DNA of 41,092 bases from JAVBOD01 sp031551045 (GCA_031551045.1 JAVBOD010000003.1:1-41092), one strand, 5' to 3'. Positions 32,401 to 40,592 are shown, numbered from the stretch's first letter. Notes: a model not told the origin generated them from the letters alone. Made by a program: numbers and translations.

Positions 32401-35385
32401 GGCCGGCCTTCCGGGAGCTGTCATATTACAGCGGATACCTATCCATAATTGTTGAGAAGCATTAATTACGGGGGGCTGAGCAATACGAATTATATTCCAT
32501 TGCCCTATCGTTAATGTTTCGGTAGCTATAGTTTGATCTACAAGCAATGTTCCGGGATCGGTTGCCGAACCACCTTGCCAAATACGGATACTATAATTAC
32601 AATTTTTATCTGCCGGAATAAATTTCACTACAGTAATTTTTTGTCCATCCAGTGTGGTTAAATCTGCTGGTTCCCAACGTGAAGCAATAGAAAAATCAAT
32701 AGCTTGGGCCGATTGACCTATGCTTCCGGACATCGTAGCGCCGCTATAAGCCAAGGCATGCTCCTCTGTTGGGGTATCCCATTTTAGTCCCACAGTGTAC
32801 CAATCAGGATCAGCGGGAGGGATAATCGTCAGGTTTTTCAACTGCTCTCCACAACGGTCAACCACTAAGAGTTCGGGGGTAGTCATTTTTTTCGAAGTCC
32901 CACAGAAGTTATTATAAACCGCTTCCACGTCATAAGTATAAGGACCGAGCGCCAAAGATGCATCGGTGTATTCCGTAACCGTAACATTTGAGGCCAATAA
33001 TACATTATTCCTATAAACATTATAGTGAAGTAAGTTTTCTGTAGATGTAGGAGTATCCCATGATAAATGAATTGACCTATTATTGATCGCATAATTCAAA
33101 TGCTGTACCGGCTCACATTTATCGGAGGTATATACGGAGATTTCATCCAACATAACCCCATAGCCGGAATTATTAACACCTTCAAAAGCGATCCAATAGG
33201 ACTCCGAAGCATCAGGCAAAGTAATCACACGTTCAGTCCATTCGGGGACATTATCGGTATAAGTTGCCAACAGTGTCCATTTTGCAGTAGGCGAATTTTT
33301 ATAATATATCCGTAATTCATCCTGATTTGCATTATAGGCTTTCTGAGCATGCCAGAATGTAAGGACAGGGCGTTCTATCAAGGACAAATTAATTGCCGGC
33401 AACACTAATTTTGTTGTTTCTCCTTTCAGATAAGAATGGAAATACATTTTATAAGCTCCGGTCTTAGCGGTGGTAGGTTGGCCGGATGTGGCATTCACCA
33501 CGCTCCAGGGCGCATTTCCTGTCATATAATCATTGGTCCAACAAACAGGGAAAGTATTGGTATTAAAATTTTCTTCAAAAGGAAAAACAGCGATGCGAGG
33601 AGAACATTCTTCCGGTGTTATTGTAACAGTTTTAATTAAAGGGCTGGATTCACAGTTATCACTCCACACAGCGGTTACGGCATAAACCGTATTTCCGGCG
33701 GCAGGCGCCAAATCGACATACTGGGTAGCAGTAACCAATGCTGTATTTACTTTCACTCCATTGCGGTAAATATTATAACCCAAAGCTTCGATATAACCAT
33801 CCCAAATTAATTGCACATTTTTCCAATTGGGATTATTAACTACAAATTCAAGATTTTTAGGAGCCGAGCAAATAGAGAGCGGCCCACCAATTTGAATATC
33901 ATCAATATATAAGTTATTACCTCCGTTACTAACCACTTCAAAGAATACATATCCGGCAGTCAAAGTCGAAGAACTTAAGGCGACACGATAATCATACCAA
34001 CCATCTTTTAGAACCGCCGGAGCCTTTGTTGCACTTCTGTTGATAGTATATACCGGTGTTAATCCGGAGATACTCTTCGTTGTACTTACATACACATTAA
34101 TTCTGTCTAAAGAATCAGGAAGGGAAAAGTTTCGATATAATTTAAAAGATGCAATACAATCGCTATTATTAAAGTTCAGATAAGGAGAACGCAATAGACT
34201 TTTAGCACCTTTATTATAAGCCGGACAATTAAACCGCAACATCCCTGTTCCGGAAGCAGGGGTACAAGTAGGATTCGTACCATCGGCAACCAATTCCCAA
34301 ACGGCATCGAGTTTACCGGAGATATTCCAACAAGATGTAGCAAAATTGCCATCAAAATTTTCCAGTACCGGCAAATTGATGGGCGCGGCACACGGGTCAG
34401 CCGTCATCACCACGGTGACCGTAGAGGCATCGGATTCGCAAGTAGATGGATTGCCATAAAGCGCGGAGACTCCAAAGACATACGTTCCCGGCCCGGAAAC
34501 TTCCGTATTGAAGCTTCGGTCTGTAACCATCTCCATATTCTGTTTAACCCCGTCTTTAAAAATATTATAGCCACTCACCTGCTCTTTTTCTCCATACAAT
34601 TTAAATGGTAAATTAACCAGCTTTGTTCCGGAAGAGGCAAGATTTTCTGTCCAGTTTGCCCAAGTAGTCCGGTTACTGGTTGTCATAGCATTCCCCGCAG
34701 GTAAACTCAAATCGGCATGAATGGTCCAAGGCAGGTTAGATTTGGATGATCCGGCCGACAATTCAATCCAGTAAGTGCCCGGAGCTAAAGTCACTCCCAT
34801 ATTCGCCTTTATATACATTATAGGATAAGATGGTTGTACGAGATTGGAAGCACTAACCCTGAAACAATTAGTAAACCCAGTTTCCGAAAAACGGTTCATA
34901 TCGTCACCCCATATCACCTTACCGCCGGCATTGGGCTTACCGTCCCAAATACGCACATAGGCGGCATTAAAAGGCGACTCTAAGGAATAATTTGTAGAAG
35001 TATAACCACTTGGGTAAGCATAAAACTCTACATAATCAATTTTAGCTTCATTCGTTAAGATAAAATCATCCACCACATGTTGGTTATTCGGCTTATTAAT
35101 CGCTTTGCCCTGAATCATTTGCCGTGCATTCATTTTGCTAACATCAGCGCCATTAAGTCCAACACCAACATCGGTAACAATGTTTCCATTATCATAAATT
35201 AGGGTTAAACTGTTCGGGTCATTAGCAGGAACTTCCCAGTTAAGTGTCAGATTAAACCACTCTGGCTTATGCATGTTAACGGTAACATTCTCAGGAGCGT
35301 TACAGGTGGATTGCGCGTAAGCCCCCACAACACAGTATATCGCTAAAAGCAACACACTCAGGATTTTGAAAACTCTTCTTTTCAT
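29401..35385 (-). CDS. Giant T9SS-secreted adhesin with InlB-type repeats
   Basis: The 1994-residue product starts at ATG 35385 (MKRRVFKILSVLLLAIYCVV, signal peptide to about 25); an in-frame start 18 codons upstream would bury the signal. Fibronectin-III-like modules recur with the Y-N-x-Y-R-N phrase (YNIYRNGVKVN, YNVYRNNVLLA, FNVYRNDVKIN). They alternate with three cleaved-adhesin/jelly-roll domains (about 335-500, 600-755 and 1110-1282), each ending in phrases such as LYIDDIQIG and IYIDNIRVE. Six divergent InlB B-repeats follow at about 1285-1748. A C-terminal AFKWYRDG module and a T9SS type A sorting domain close the protein (TIYPNPVATGKVLNLSLPEG, ISIYDLAGKL, GVYLLHIQLPGG). There is no catalytic domain, so it is probably a surface adhesin. 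It is the first gene of the four-gene array, with its own promoter. Confidence 0.87.
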   Translation of the reverse strand: MKRRVFKILSVLLLAIYCVVGAYAQSTCNAPENVTVNMHKPEWFNLTLNWEVPANDPNSLTLIYDNGNIVTDVGVGLNGADVSKMNARQMIQGKAINKPNNQHVVDDFILTNEAKIDYVEFYAYPSGYTSTNYSLESPFNAAYVRIWDGKPNAGGKVIWGDDMNRFSETGFTNCFRVSASNLVQPSYPIMYIKANMGVTLAPGTYWIELSAGSSKSNLPWTIHADLSLPAGNAMTTSNRTTWANWTENLASSGTKLVNLPFKLYGEKEQVSGYNIFKDGVKQNMEMVTDRSFNTEVSGPGTYVFGVSALYGNPSTCESDASTVTVVMTADPCAAPINLPVLENFDGNFATSCWNISGKLDAVWELVADGTNPTCTPASGTGMLRFNCPAYNKGAKSLLRSPYLNFNNSDCIASFKLYRNFSLPDSLDRINVYVSTTKSISGLTPVYTINRSATKAPAVLKDGWYDYRVALSSSTLTAGYVFFEVVSNGGNNLYIDDIQIGGPLSICSAPKNLEFVVNNPNWKNVQLIWDGYIEALGYNIYRNGVKVNTALVTATQYVDLAPAAGNTVYAVTAVWSDNCESSPLIKTVTITPEECSPRIAVFPFEENFNTNTFPVCWTNDYMTGNAPWSVVNATSGQPTTAKTGAYKMYFHSYLKGETTKLVLPAINLSLIERPVLTFWHAQKAYNANQDELRIYYKNSPTAKWTLLATYTDNVPEWTERVITLPDASESYWIAFEGVNNSGYGVMLDEISVYTSDKCEPVQHLNYAINNRSIHLSWDTPTSTENLLHYNVYRNNVLLASNVTVTEYTDASLALGPYTYDVEAVYNNFCGTSKKMTTPELLVVDRCGEQLKNLTIIPPADPDWYTVGLKWDTPTEEHALAYSGATMSGSIGQSAQAIDFSIASRWEPADLTTLDGQKITVVKFIPADKNCNYSIRIWQGGSATDPGTLLVDQTIATETLTIGQWNIIRIAQPPVINASQQLWIGIRCNMTAPGRPAAYDNIVVEELKGKSDMIYDGQSWTPLSAQISRGSWCLGALAGVQDVTRKGFNVYRNDVKINVNPIFDNFLKDELSQPGTYKYGVSAVYDDYCESVPVEKEITVSESPCMTPRAVPFVEGFDDVQSDERKIFVKQCYKNETTEQLLWENVTKTMGFPQNCFPQSGAGMLGFNSFQAKSGTRAALTLPVLDLSGNNYVLKFYMYRDEGSSTKADRVNVYLTDKYGVYTDLTPVLTINRNRHLDPVAPAIGWYEYSVTLDCSQMTMGRLVFEAIGLVGTDIYIDNIRVEPVSYMISSSAGTGGTISPAGDTPVYEGSDQTFQITADPTYAISEVLVDGVNIPSAVTNGRYTFVGVDAAHTITASFVSAQYTISAAAGQGGTISPSGAVGALVGDNKSFTVIANTGFNIANVLVDGAPEASAIGSNTYTYEFANINENHTIAAAFAPLTYTITALTDMNGTISPSGTLTVEHGSEQSYTFTPNTGYKLDQVLIDGVNNPAAVAAGSYSFTDITTNHTIDARFTILTYTLDAIAGSGGTIAPSGTMTVNYGSNQSFTVTPNTGYEIQSILIDDVNNSAAVIAGSYTFTNITTDHTIAANFVQLTYTITATAGTGGTINPSGTLTLTHGSSRTYTITPNAGYKIVQVLIDGLNNTDVVNNGNYVFTNITTNHTIEATFERMSYTLTATAGTGGTILPNGTVTVNYGGTKNFVIMPDNYYRISEVLIDGTNNPTAVENGYYTFTNIAADHTIAATFVKQTPKVNNITVNNEPLPIDSHMQYMAACGDNTITLSIDGDGDIRINGDPYTSGTPKLLAFDNHKADIVITATIPSVGSVTYRLVVSEALGSAAKPLYVERWGKTLAVINNPLNNGGYTFDAFKWYRDGSMAVQGTGNYIEFNNNRNAYYADVHMLQTGEWHHTCRTYVTQRSTEITIYPNPVATGKVLNLSLPEGVEKVNISIYDLAGKLIRHYSRVSGSIATPETMGVYLLHIQLPGGIIETQKIVVY
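30142..31533 (-). repeat. Six tandem InlB-type B-repeats within the giant adhesin
   Basis: Six consecutive modules of about 77 residues (about 231 bp each) share the plan YTITATAGTGGTISPSGT, HGSxQxxTITPNxGY, VLIDGVNNPxAV, YTFTNITTNHTIxATF. Copies 3 to 6 are the most alike and copies 1 and 2 the most diverged. This is the divergent InlB B-repeat class (PF18998 by recollection). Tandem near-copies at DNA level could allow unequal recombination and length variation. Confidence 0.88.
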
Positions 35386-35426
35386 AAGGATATTGTTAAA
35401 TTTAAGTTTACCTGATTTTAATTTTA

Positions 35427-35460
35427 CAAAACTATACAAAAAAAATTATAAAAGCACAAA
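35427..35460 (-). promoter_or_regulatory. Promoter of the giant cargo/barrel operon
   Basis: On the minus strand TTTG (35460-35457) and TAGTTTTG (35434-35427) match the Bacteroidota -33 and -7 elements with 22 bp between them, slightly longer than the usual 19-21. The -7 box is 42 bp before the adhesin ATG at 35385. Confidence 0.6.
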
Positions 35461-35498
35461 AAGACACCTATAAAAAATCTAACAAAATAAAATTAATT

Positions 35499-35515
35499 AT
35501 ATTGATTATCAATAT
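35499..35515. promoter_or_regulatory. 17-bp palindrome between divergent promoters, candidate operator
   Basis: ATATTGATTATCAATAT is a perfect palindrome with 8-bp arms around one central T. It lies 38 bp above the -33 box of the giant operon and 30 bp above that of the TPR-HTH regulator gene, so one bound dimer could influence both. The region is very A+T-rich, so chance is possible. Confidence 0.45.
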
Positions 35516-35545
35516 TTTATTTTTTTATATATCTTTCTTTATATT

Positions 35546-35576
35546 TTTGACTATTAAAAAAGAACTATTAAATTTG
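35546..35576 (+). promoter_or_regulatory. Promoter of the TPR-HTH regulator gene
   Basis: TTTG (35546-35549) and TAAATTTG (35569-35576) are exactly 19 bp apart, the same geometry as the rpsP promoter. The -7 box ends 17 bp before the ATG at 35594. Confidence 0.75.
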
Positions 35577-35593
35577 CAACAATATATTTTACT

Positions 35594-37324
35594 ATGAAAA
35601 AAATCATCTCCATTTGTTGCTATTTAATTATTAGCCCTGTTATCCTGTATGGAGTACAATTAAAAAATAGCCGACAGCATTTTGATTCGCTCGCACATGA
35701 AATAAAGCATGTTAGCTTTTCTAATAGAGCAAAGGCTTTATTGCTGCTGCAAGAATTATATCAAGTGGCACAACATCACCCTGATAGTCTTAAATTAAAA
35801 AAGGAGTGTCTTTATTATGAATCCGAAATAGCTTATGCTCAGGGTATTTACGATTCAACACTTATCCAGCGCTTATTACGGGAATTTCAGAAAACGGATA
35901 AGGTTAAACATCCTTTTCATTATGCTATATTACAGTATGCCATAGCATTAAACCACCTAACCAATGGAAATTACGCCGACGCCTTTAGCATGACCTTATA
36001 TTCTTTAGAACAGTTTATACAACTTAAAGACAGTACGTTTATAACCGAAACGAACCTCTCTTTAGGACGTGTATGTAGCTATATTGAAAGCTATAGAATG
36101 GCTGAAGATTATTACCAAAAAGCCCGAGAATACGTAAATCCTCAACAATCAGAATATTACAGGATTTGCTCCAATATATACACTACCCGCCTCGAAGACT
36201 TGAATGCATTAGTTGACTCTTTGCAACAGTTAATACCTATCTTTGAACGCTTACAAGATACCTCCTCCATTGCATCTACTTATTTAAACATAGGACTGAC
36301 TTATGCGGCCCAACAAAAATATGATAAAACATATGAGTATTATTTGGCTGCTCAAAAGTTGCACCCTTTTATTGACAATCAGTTATTTTCTATTTCAATA
36401 TGGCAGAACCTCGGAACCTACTATTTGAATACGGGAAACCTGAAAGAAGCTTCTAAATATTTTCGAAATGCCCAAACGTTGGCCGTTCAATCGGGTAATC
36501 CTTATTTTATTGCCAGTATTTTGCCCTCTCTTGCTGTTCTACACGAAAGATTGCATCACAACGATAGTGCATACATTTATTTGAAAGAATACAACTCTTT
36601 AAAAAATAAACTGTCAAGCAGTGCTAATCCTATAGAGGCCTATCAAGCTTATGTAACTATTTTCTTGGACGCATCGCAAAAGGAATTGACAATTAAGGAG
36701 CAGGAAATCCTGTTAAAGAATAACTATTTTATTGTTACCTTGATTTCTTTGACAGGTATTATCTTGCTTATTATTTCCTGGGTTGTAATACTACAGCAAC
36801 AAAAGCGCCATATTCGCCAACAGACATTATTAAAGGATGCGGAGAATAGAGACCTTGAGGAGCGTCTTCTAAGTAAACAAGAAATTGAACGACTACAAAA
36901 GGCGCAAATTCACACCCAAAGCCGGGAACTCACTACTAATGCCCTAGCACTGTCTAACAAAAATCAAATTCTACAACAGATTTCCAAAGTTCTCGACCAA
37001 GTACACGCAGTACCTTCTGCCATTGAAGACATTCGTAAGATAATCAAAAATAATATTGAAACCGATAAATCATGGAAAAATTTTGTGGTACACTTCGACA
37101 GAGTACATCCTAATTTTTTCGACAGATTGCAACAGTTGAGTAATGAACTCTCAAAAAACGACCTCCGAATAAGCGCTTATTTTCGTATAGGCATGACATC
37201 TAAACAGATTGCTCAAATGATTAACGTATCTACCGATTCTATATATATGCATCGTTGCCGGCTAAAGAAAAAACTAAACCTCATGGATGAGCAAGATTTA
37301 GATGATTTCATTCAACACGTGTAG
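35594..37324 (+). CDS. Membrane-anchored TPR protein with C-terminal LuxR-type HTH
   Basis: The 576-residue protein has an N-terminal signal or membrane helix (1-22). Tetratricopeptide-like helical repeats span about 30-340 (YLNIGLTYAAQQKYDKTYEY, WQNLGTYYLNTGNLKEASKY). One transmembrane helix lies at about 378-401 (FIVTLISLTGIILLIISWVV), a coiled coil at 402-470, and a LuxR/FixJ-like helix-turn-helix at 518-564 (LSKNDLRISAYFRIGMTSKQ, IAQMINVSTDSIYMHRCRLK). The layout implies a periplasmic TPR sensor and a cytoplasmic DNA-binding end, a one-component membrane regulator type common in Bacteroidota. Its divergent position next to the giant cargo/barrel operon makes that operon its likely target (inference). 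Its A+T content is higher than that of the downstream genes. Confidence 0.85.
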   Translation: MKKIISICCYLIISPVILYGVQLKNSRQHFDSLAHEIKHVSFSNRAKALLLLQELYQVAQHHPDSLKLKKECLYYESEIAYAQGIYDSTLIQRLLREFQKTDKVKHPFHYAILQYAIALNHLTNGNYADAFSMTLYSLEQFIQLKDSTFITETNLSLGRVCSYIESYRMAEDYYQKAREYVNPQQSEYYRICSNIYTTRLEDLNALVDSLQQLIPIFERLQDTSSIASTYLNIGLTYAAQQKYDKTYEYYLAAQKLHPFIDNQLFSISIWQNLGTYYLNTGNLKEASKYFRNAQTLAVQSGNPYFIASILPSLAVLHERLHHNDSAYIYLKEYNSLKNKLSSSANPIEAYQAYVTIFLDASQKELTIKEQEILLKNNYFIVTLISLTGIILLIISWVVILQQQKRHIRQQTLLKDAENRDLEERLLSKQEIERLQKAQIHTQSRELTTNALALSNKNQILQQISKVLDQVHAVPSAIEDIRKIIKNNIETDKSWKNFVVHFDRVHPNFFDRLQQLSNELSKNDLRISAYFRIGMTSKQIAQMINVSTDSIYMHRCRLKKKLNLMDEQDLDDFIQHV

Positions 37325-37424
37325 CGAGATTTACAGATGCGTCGTCCCTGTAAAATATCTACAAATAAAGGTGGAAATTTAATTAAAAATTTATACCTTC
37401 GTTTTTTATACTAAAATACAAACT

Positions 37425-38129
37425 ATGTCGCTTATTGTTAACAATGTGTCTAAATTTTATGGTGCGCAAAAAGCCCTCGACGAAGTGAATATCGACATTC
37501 CGAAGGGGAGGATTGTCGGACTGCTGGGGCCCAACGGAGCCGGTAAATCGACACTTATGAAAATCTTGGCCGGCTTTATTCCCCCTTCCTCCGGAGAAGC
37601 ATTTATCTATGATTTTAATGTAGTGACACAATCGTTAGAATCACGGCGCCTGGTGGGCTATTTACCCGAACACAATCCGCTATACCTGGATTTGTATGTG
37701 CGGGAGTATCTGAAACTTATGGGACAAATGCACGGACTGGGGAAAAGTGTGGAAAAGCGGGTGGAGGAAATTATTGAAATTACCGGCATCACTCCCGAAA
37801 AACATAAGAAGTTAGGGCAACTATCGAAAGGTTACCGCCAACGGGTAGGTTTGGCACAAGCTTTGCTCCATCAACCTAAGGTACTCATCCTTGATGAACC
37901 TACTTCGGGGCTTGACCCGAACCAAATAGTGGAAATACGGAACCTCGTCGGCGACTTGGGGCGTGAGCGAACGGTGCTGCTCTCCACACATATTATGCAG
38001 GAAGTGGAAGCCATGTGCAGCCATGTCATTATCATCAACCAAGGGAAAATTGTGGTTGACGAACCGATCGAAACCTTGCGGCAGAAAGGTTCGTTAGAAG
38101 AGGCTTTTCGCAGGTTAACAAAAAATTAG
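37425..38129 (+). CDS. ABC transporter ATPase, GldA-like, short form
   Basis: The 234-residue ABC ATPase has Walker A GPNGAGKS at 35-42, signature LSKGYRQRVG at 133-142, Walker B VLILDEPT at 153-160, and the switch His in LLSTHIMQEVE near 189. VGYLPEHNPLYLDLYVREYL is characteristic of the gliding-motility GldA group, whose members usually reach about 300 residues. Here the protein ends at LEEAFRRLTKN without the extra C-terminal part. No permease genes (gldF/gldG) adjoin it, and the next gene is a coiled-coil membrane protein 30 bp downstream. I leave the symbol blank because the exporter it serves is unclear. Gliding is not implied. Confidence 0.82.
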   Translation: MSLIVNNVSKFYGAQKALDEVNIDIPKGRIVGLLGPNGAGKSTLMKILAGFIPPSSGEAFIYDFNVVTQSLESRRLVGYLPEHNPLYLDLYVREYLKLMGQMHGLGKSVEKRVEEIIEITGITPEKHKKLGQLSKGYRQRVGLAQALLHQPKVLILDEPTSGLDPNQIVEIRNLVGDLGRERTVLLSTHIMQEVEAMCSHVIIINQGKIVVDEPIETLRQKGSLEEAFRRLTKN

Positions 38130-38159
38130 TAATTTCGCACCCTATAAAAATAAAGCATT

Positions 38160-39074
38160 ATGGAAGATTTTGAAATAATTGAAAACAAACCTCAACCGCA
38201 AAAAGAAAAAACGGCCCAAGGATTTAAAATAGCTACCATTATATTAGCTATTGTAGTTGTACTCATTGGCGGAGCGCTGTGGTATGTGAGTTCGCAAAAG
38301 ACAGAACAAATTGTAGTATTAAGTACGGAAAAAGACGATTTGATGCGTAACCTCGAAGACATGCGAACCCAATACGACGGGATGAAAACGAACAACGACA
38401 CGTTGAATGCGCAGTTGGAAGTGGAAAAACAAAAGGTGGAAGTGATGATTGAAAAACTCCGCAAAACCGATGCTTCCAATAAAGCGCAAATACGCCAATA
38501 CGAAAAAGAACTCGGCACGCTACGCGACGTGATGCGTGGCTATGTGGTGCAAATCGACTCGCTGAACACGTTGAATCAACAATTACGTGCACAAACCGCA
38601 CAAGCCCGTACCGAGGCGCAAGAAACCAGTAAAAAATACGAAACCCTTGTACAAAAAACAGACGAATTACAAGATAAAGTCGTAAAAGGGTCTGTGCTGA
38701 AAATACGTGATATCAACGTAGTTGCTCTCAATGATAATGACAAAGACATGACACGTGCCAGCCGGACAACTAAAATCAAAACATGTTTTACATTGGTTGA
38801 AAACACGCTTGCCGAACGCGGCTTCCGGCGCATTTATATTCGCGTAAAAGGGCCTGACGGAATTTTGGTAACTCATTCCAACAACAATGTTTTCACTGTT
38901 AACGGCGAACAAATGATTTACTCGGAAATGCGTGAAATCGACTATCAGGGAGATGATTTGGAAGTATGTATTTTCTATGGAGCTAAAGACGAAAAATTTA
39001 TGAAAGGCGTTTATACCGTAGAAGTATTTACAGATGGAAACATGTCGGGTAGCGGACAATTATTGTTGAAATAA
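38160..39074 (+). CDS. Single-pass membrane protein with long coiled coil, unknown function
   Basis: The 304-residue protein has a short charged N-terminus, one transmembrane helix (FKIATIILAIVVVLIGGALW, about 22-41) and a coiled coil over about 50-180 (heptads in EVEKQKVEVMIEKLRKT and KYETLVQKTDELQDKV). A folded C-terminal domain follows, with VLKIRDINVVALNDNDKD, KTCFTLVENTLAERGFRRIY, RVKGPDGILV and KFMKGVYTVEVFTDG. I recognise it only as a conserved Bacteroidota hypothetical. It should be an inner-membrane protein with a periplasmic domain. It lies 30 bp after the GldA-like ATPase gene, so the two are probably co-transcribed, and a terminator follows. Confidence 0.7.
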   Translation: MEDFEIIENKPQPQKEKTAQGFKIATIILAIVVVLIGGALWYVSSQKTEQIVVLSTEKDDLMRNLEDMRTQYDGMKTNNDTLNAQLEVEKQKVEVMIEKLRKTDASNKAQIRQYEKELGTLRDVMRGYVVQIDSLNTLNQQLRAQTAQARTEAQETSKKYETLVQKTDELQDKVVKGSVLKIRDINVVALNDNDKDMTRASRTTKIKTCFTLVENTLAERGFRRIYIRVKGPDGILVTHSNNNVFTVNGEQMIYSEMREIDYQGDDLEVCIFYGAKDEKFMKGVYTVEVFTDGNMSGSGQLLLK

Positions 39075-39123
39075 ATATCTCAATAATCTTCGTGCTGTCA
39101 TTTTGAATAATGATGAAGACTCT

Positions 39124-39156
39124 AACCCCAATAGCCTTGGTAGCTGTTGGGGTTTT
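39124..39156 (+). terminator. Rho-independent terminator after the coiled-coil protein gene
   Basis: AACCCCAA (39124-39131) pairs with TTGGGGTT (39147-39154), with a partial inner AGC/GCT extension and a short T-run after the stem. It separates the ATPase/coiled-coil pair from hemW, whose ATG follows 14 bp later. Confidence 0.75.
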
Positions 39157-39169
39157 ATCTTGACGACAC

Positions 39170-40324
39170 ATGCTTACAACAATTCATAAACACAACACCG
39201 GAATTTACATCCACATTCCCTTCTGCAAACAGCTTTGCAGCTACTGCGATTTTTATTTCAGCATATCCTTACAGCGCAAAACACAAATGGTGCGGGCATT
39301 GTTGCACGAAATGGATTTGCGACGGAATTATTTGGCCGCATTCACTTCTACCACACATACTCTTTACTTCGGAGGAGGAACACCATCGTTATTATCGGCA
39401 AATGAAATAGCATTACTCGTTACTAAAGCCAAAGAAACCGCAGGTATTGAATCATTCGATGAACTCACGCTGGAAGCCAACCCCGACGACCTCACGCCGG
39501 AGTATTTACGGCAACTGCCGGCCATCGGCATCAACCGCTTGAGCATCGGTATTCAATCATTTCACGACAAGCACTTACAGTGGATGCGGCGGCGGCACAC
39601 CGCACAACAAGCCATAGAAAGCGTTCGCAATGCGCAACAAGCCGGCTTTGAAAATATCACCATCGATTTGATGTATGGCTTACCCAATCTCTCGCTTGAC
39701 GAGTGGAAATACGATATTCAACAAGCGCTGGCATTAAATGTTCCGCACATATCGGCTTACCATTTGGGCATTGAGCCGCATACCCTACTGGGAAAACAAC
39801 AACAAAAGGGATTACTGACCGCACAAGACGAACAAACAAGCTTACAGCAATTTTATTTGTTGCAGGCGCTTTTAGCCCAAGCCGGCTACGAGCATTACGA
39901 AATATCGAATTTTGCCCGTAAAGGATGGCGGGCTTTGCACAACAGCGCTTATTGGCAACAGCAACCGTATATAGGTATCGGACCTTCGGCACACTCGTTC
40001 GACGGCAAAAGCCGCCAATGGAATGTAGCCAATAATATCCATTACTTGGAAGCGTTAGAAAATAACAAAGTGTTTTTTGACTATGAAACATTAAGCGAAG
40101 AAATGCGTTACAACGAATATTTGCTCACTTCGCTACGTACCGCCAATGGTGCGGATTTAGGAGAAATTGAAAAATTATTCGGAAGCCAACGGAAAGAGTA
40201 TTGTCAGCAGCAAGCGCAAAAATTTTTACAAACCGGACAATTGCAAATAGTAGGAACTCGCTTACAAATTCCACCTGAACATTTTTTTATTGCCGATGGA
40301 ATTATTGCGGAGTTGTTTATTTAA
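39170..40324 (+). CDS. hemW: Radical SAM heme chaperone HemW
   Basis: The 384-residue product has the radical-SAM motif CKQLCSYC (C19, C23, C26) in GIYIHIPFCKQLCSYCDFYF. It continues with LYFGGGTPSLL, LTLEANPDDLTPEYLRQLPA, INRLSIGIQSFHDKHLQWMR, ITIDLMYGLPNLSLDEW and the HemW-typical HYEISNFARKG and GIGPSAHSF. These proteins were long annotated as oxygen-independent coproporphyrinogen oxidases (HemN-like). The CxxxCxxC pattern without the extra HemN Cys, together with the length, favours HemW, which binds heme and inserts it into target proteins. The start MLTTIHKHN gives the standard short N-terminus. Confidence 0.93.
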   Translation: MLTTIHKHNTGIYIHIPFCKQLCSYCDFYFSISLQRKTQMVRALLHEMDLRRNYLAAFTSTTHTLYFGGGTPSLLSANEIALLVTKAKETAGIESFDELTLEANPDDLTPEYLRQLPAIGINRLSIGIQSFHDKHLQWMRRRHTAQQAIESVRNAQQAGFENITIDLMYGLPNLSLDEWKYDIQQALALNVPHISAYHLGIEPHTLLGKQQQKGLLTAQDEQTSLQQFYLLQALLAQAGYEHYEISNFARKGWRALHNSAYWQQQPYIGIGPSAHSFDGKSRQWNVANNIHYLEALENNKVFFDYETLSEEMRYNEYLLTSLRTANGADLGEIEKLFGSQRKEYCQQQAQKFLQTGQLQIVGTRLQIPPEHFFIADGIIAELFI

Positions 40325-40370
40325 GATTTTTGTTCCCTTTCCAAGTGAAACGAAGAATCCATTAATTTCA

Positions 40371-40592
40371 TCAACCTTCCGCCTCTCCGGTTTCCTTCAA
40401 AATTTCATTTACCCGCTCAATATCCCCTTCGCGAATTTGCAGTTTGATGCCATTCACCGCCGGAAATGCATACAAAATATTCTCGTCAATAATGAAGCAC
40501 GGAATGTTGTAGCTATCCAGCAAGCCTTTCATAATTTCGGCGGACAAATAGTTGTCGAATGTCCGGTAAGTAACTAAACGATCGGTATTCAT
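40371..40592 (-). CDS. DUF2007-type small protein
   Basis: The 73-residue product, with RLVTYRTFDNYLSAEIMKGL, LLDSYNIPCFIIDENIL and AVNGIKLQIREGDIERVNEI, fits the DUF2007 (putative signal-transducing protein, PII-like ferredoxin fold) pattern. That pattern is an N-terminal strand, a helix over an inherited substrate pair, a central acidic turn and a final helix. It is cytosolic and its function is unknown. It lies 56 bp after the DUF3999-like gene on the same strand and converges on hemW. Confidence 0.75.
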   Translation of the reverse strand: MNTDRLVTYRTFDNYLSAEIMKGLLDSYNIPCFIIDENILYAFPAVNGIKLQIREGDIERVNEILKETGEAEG

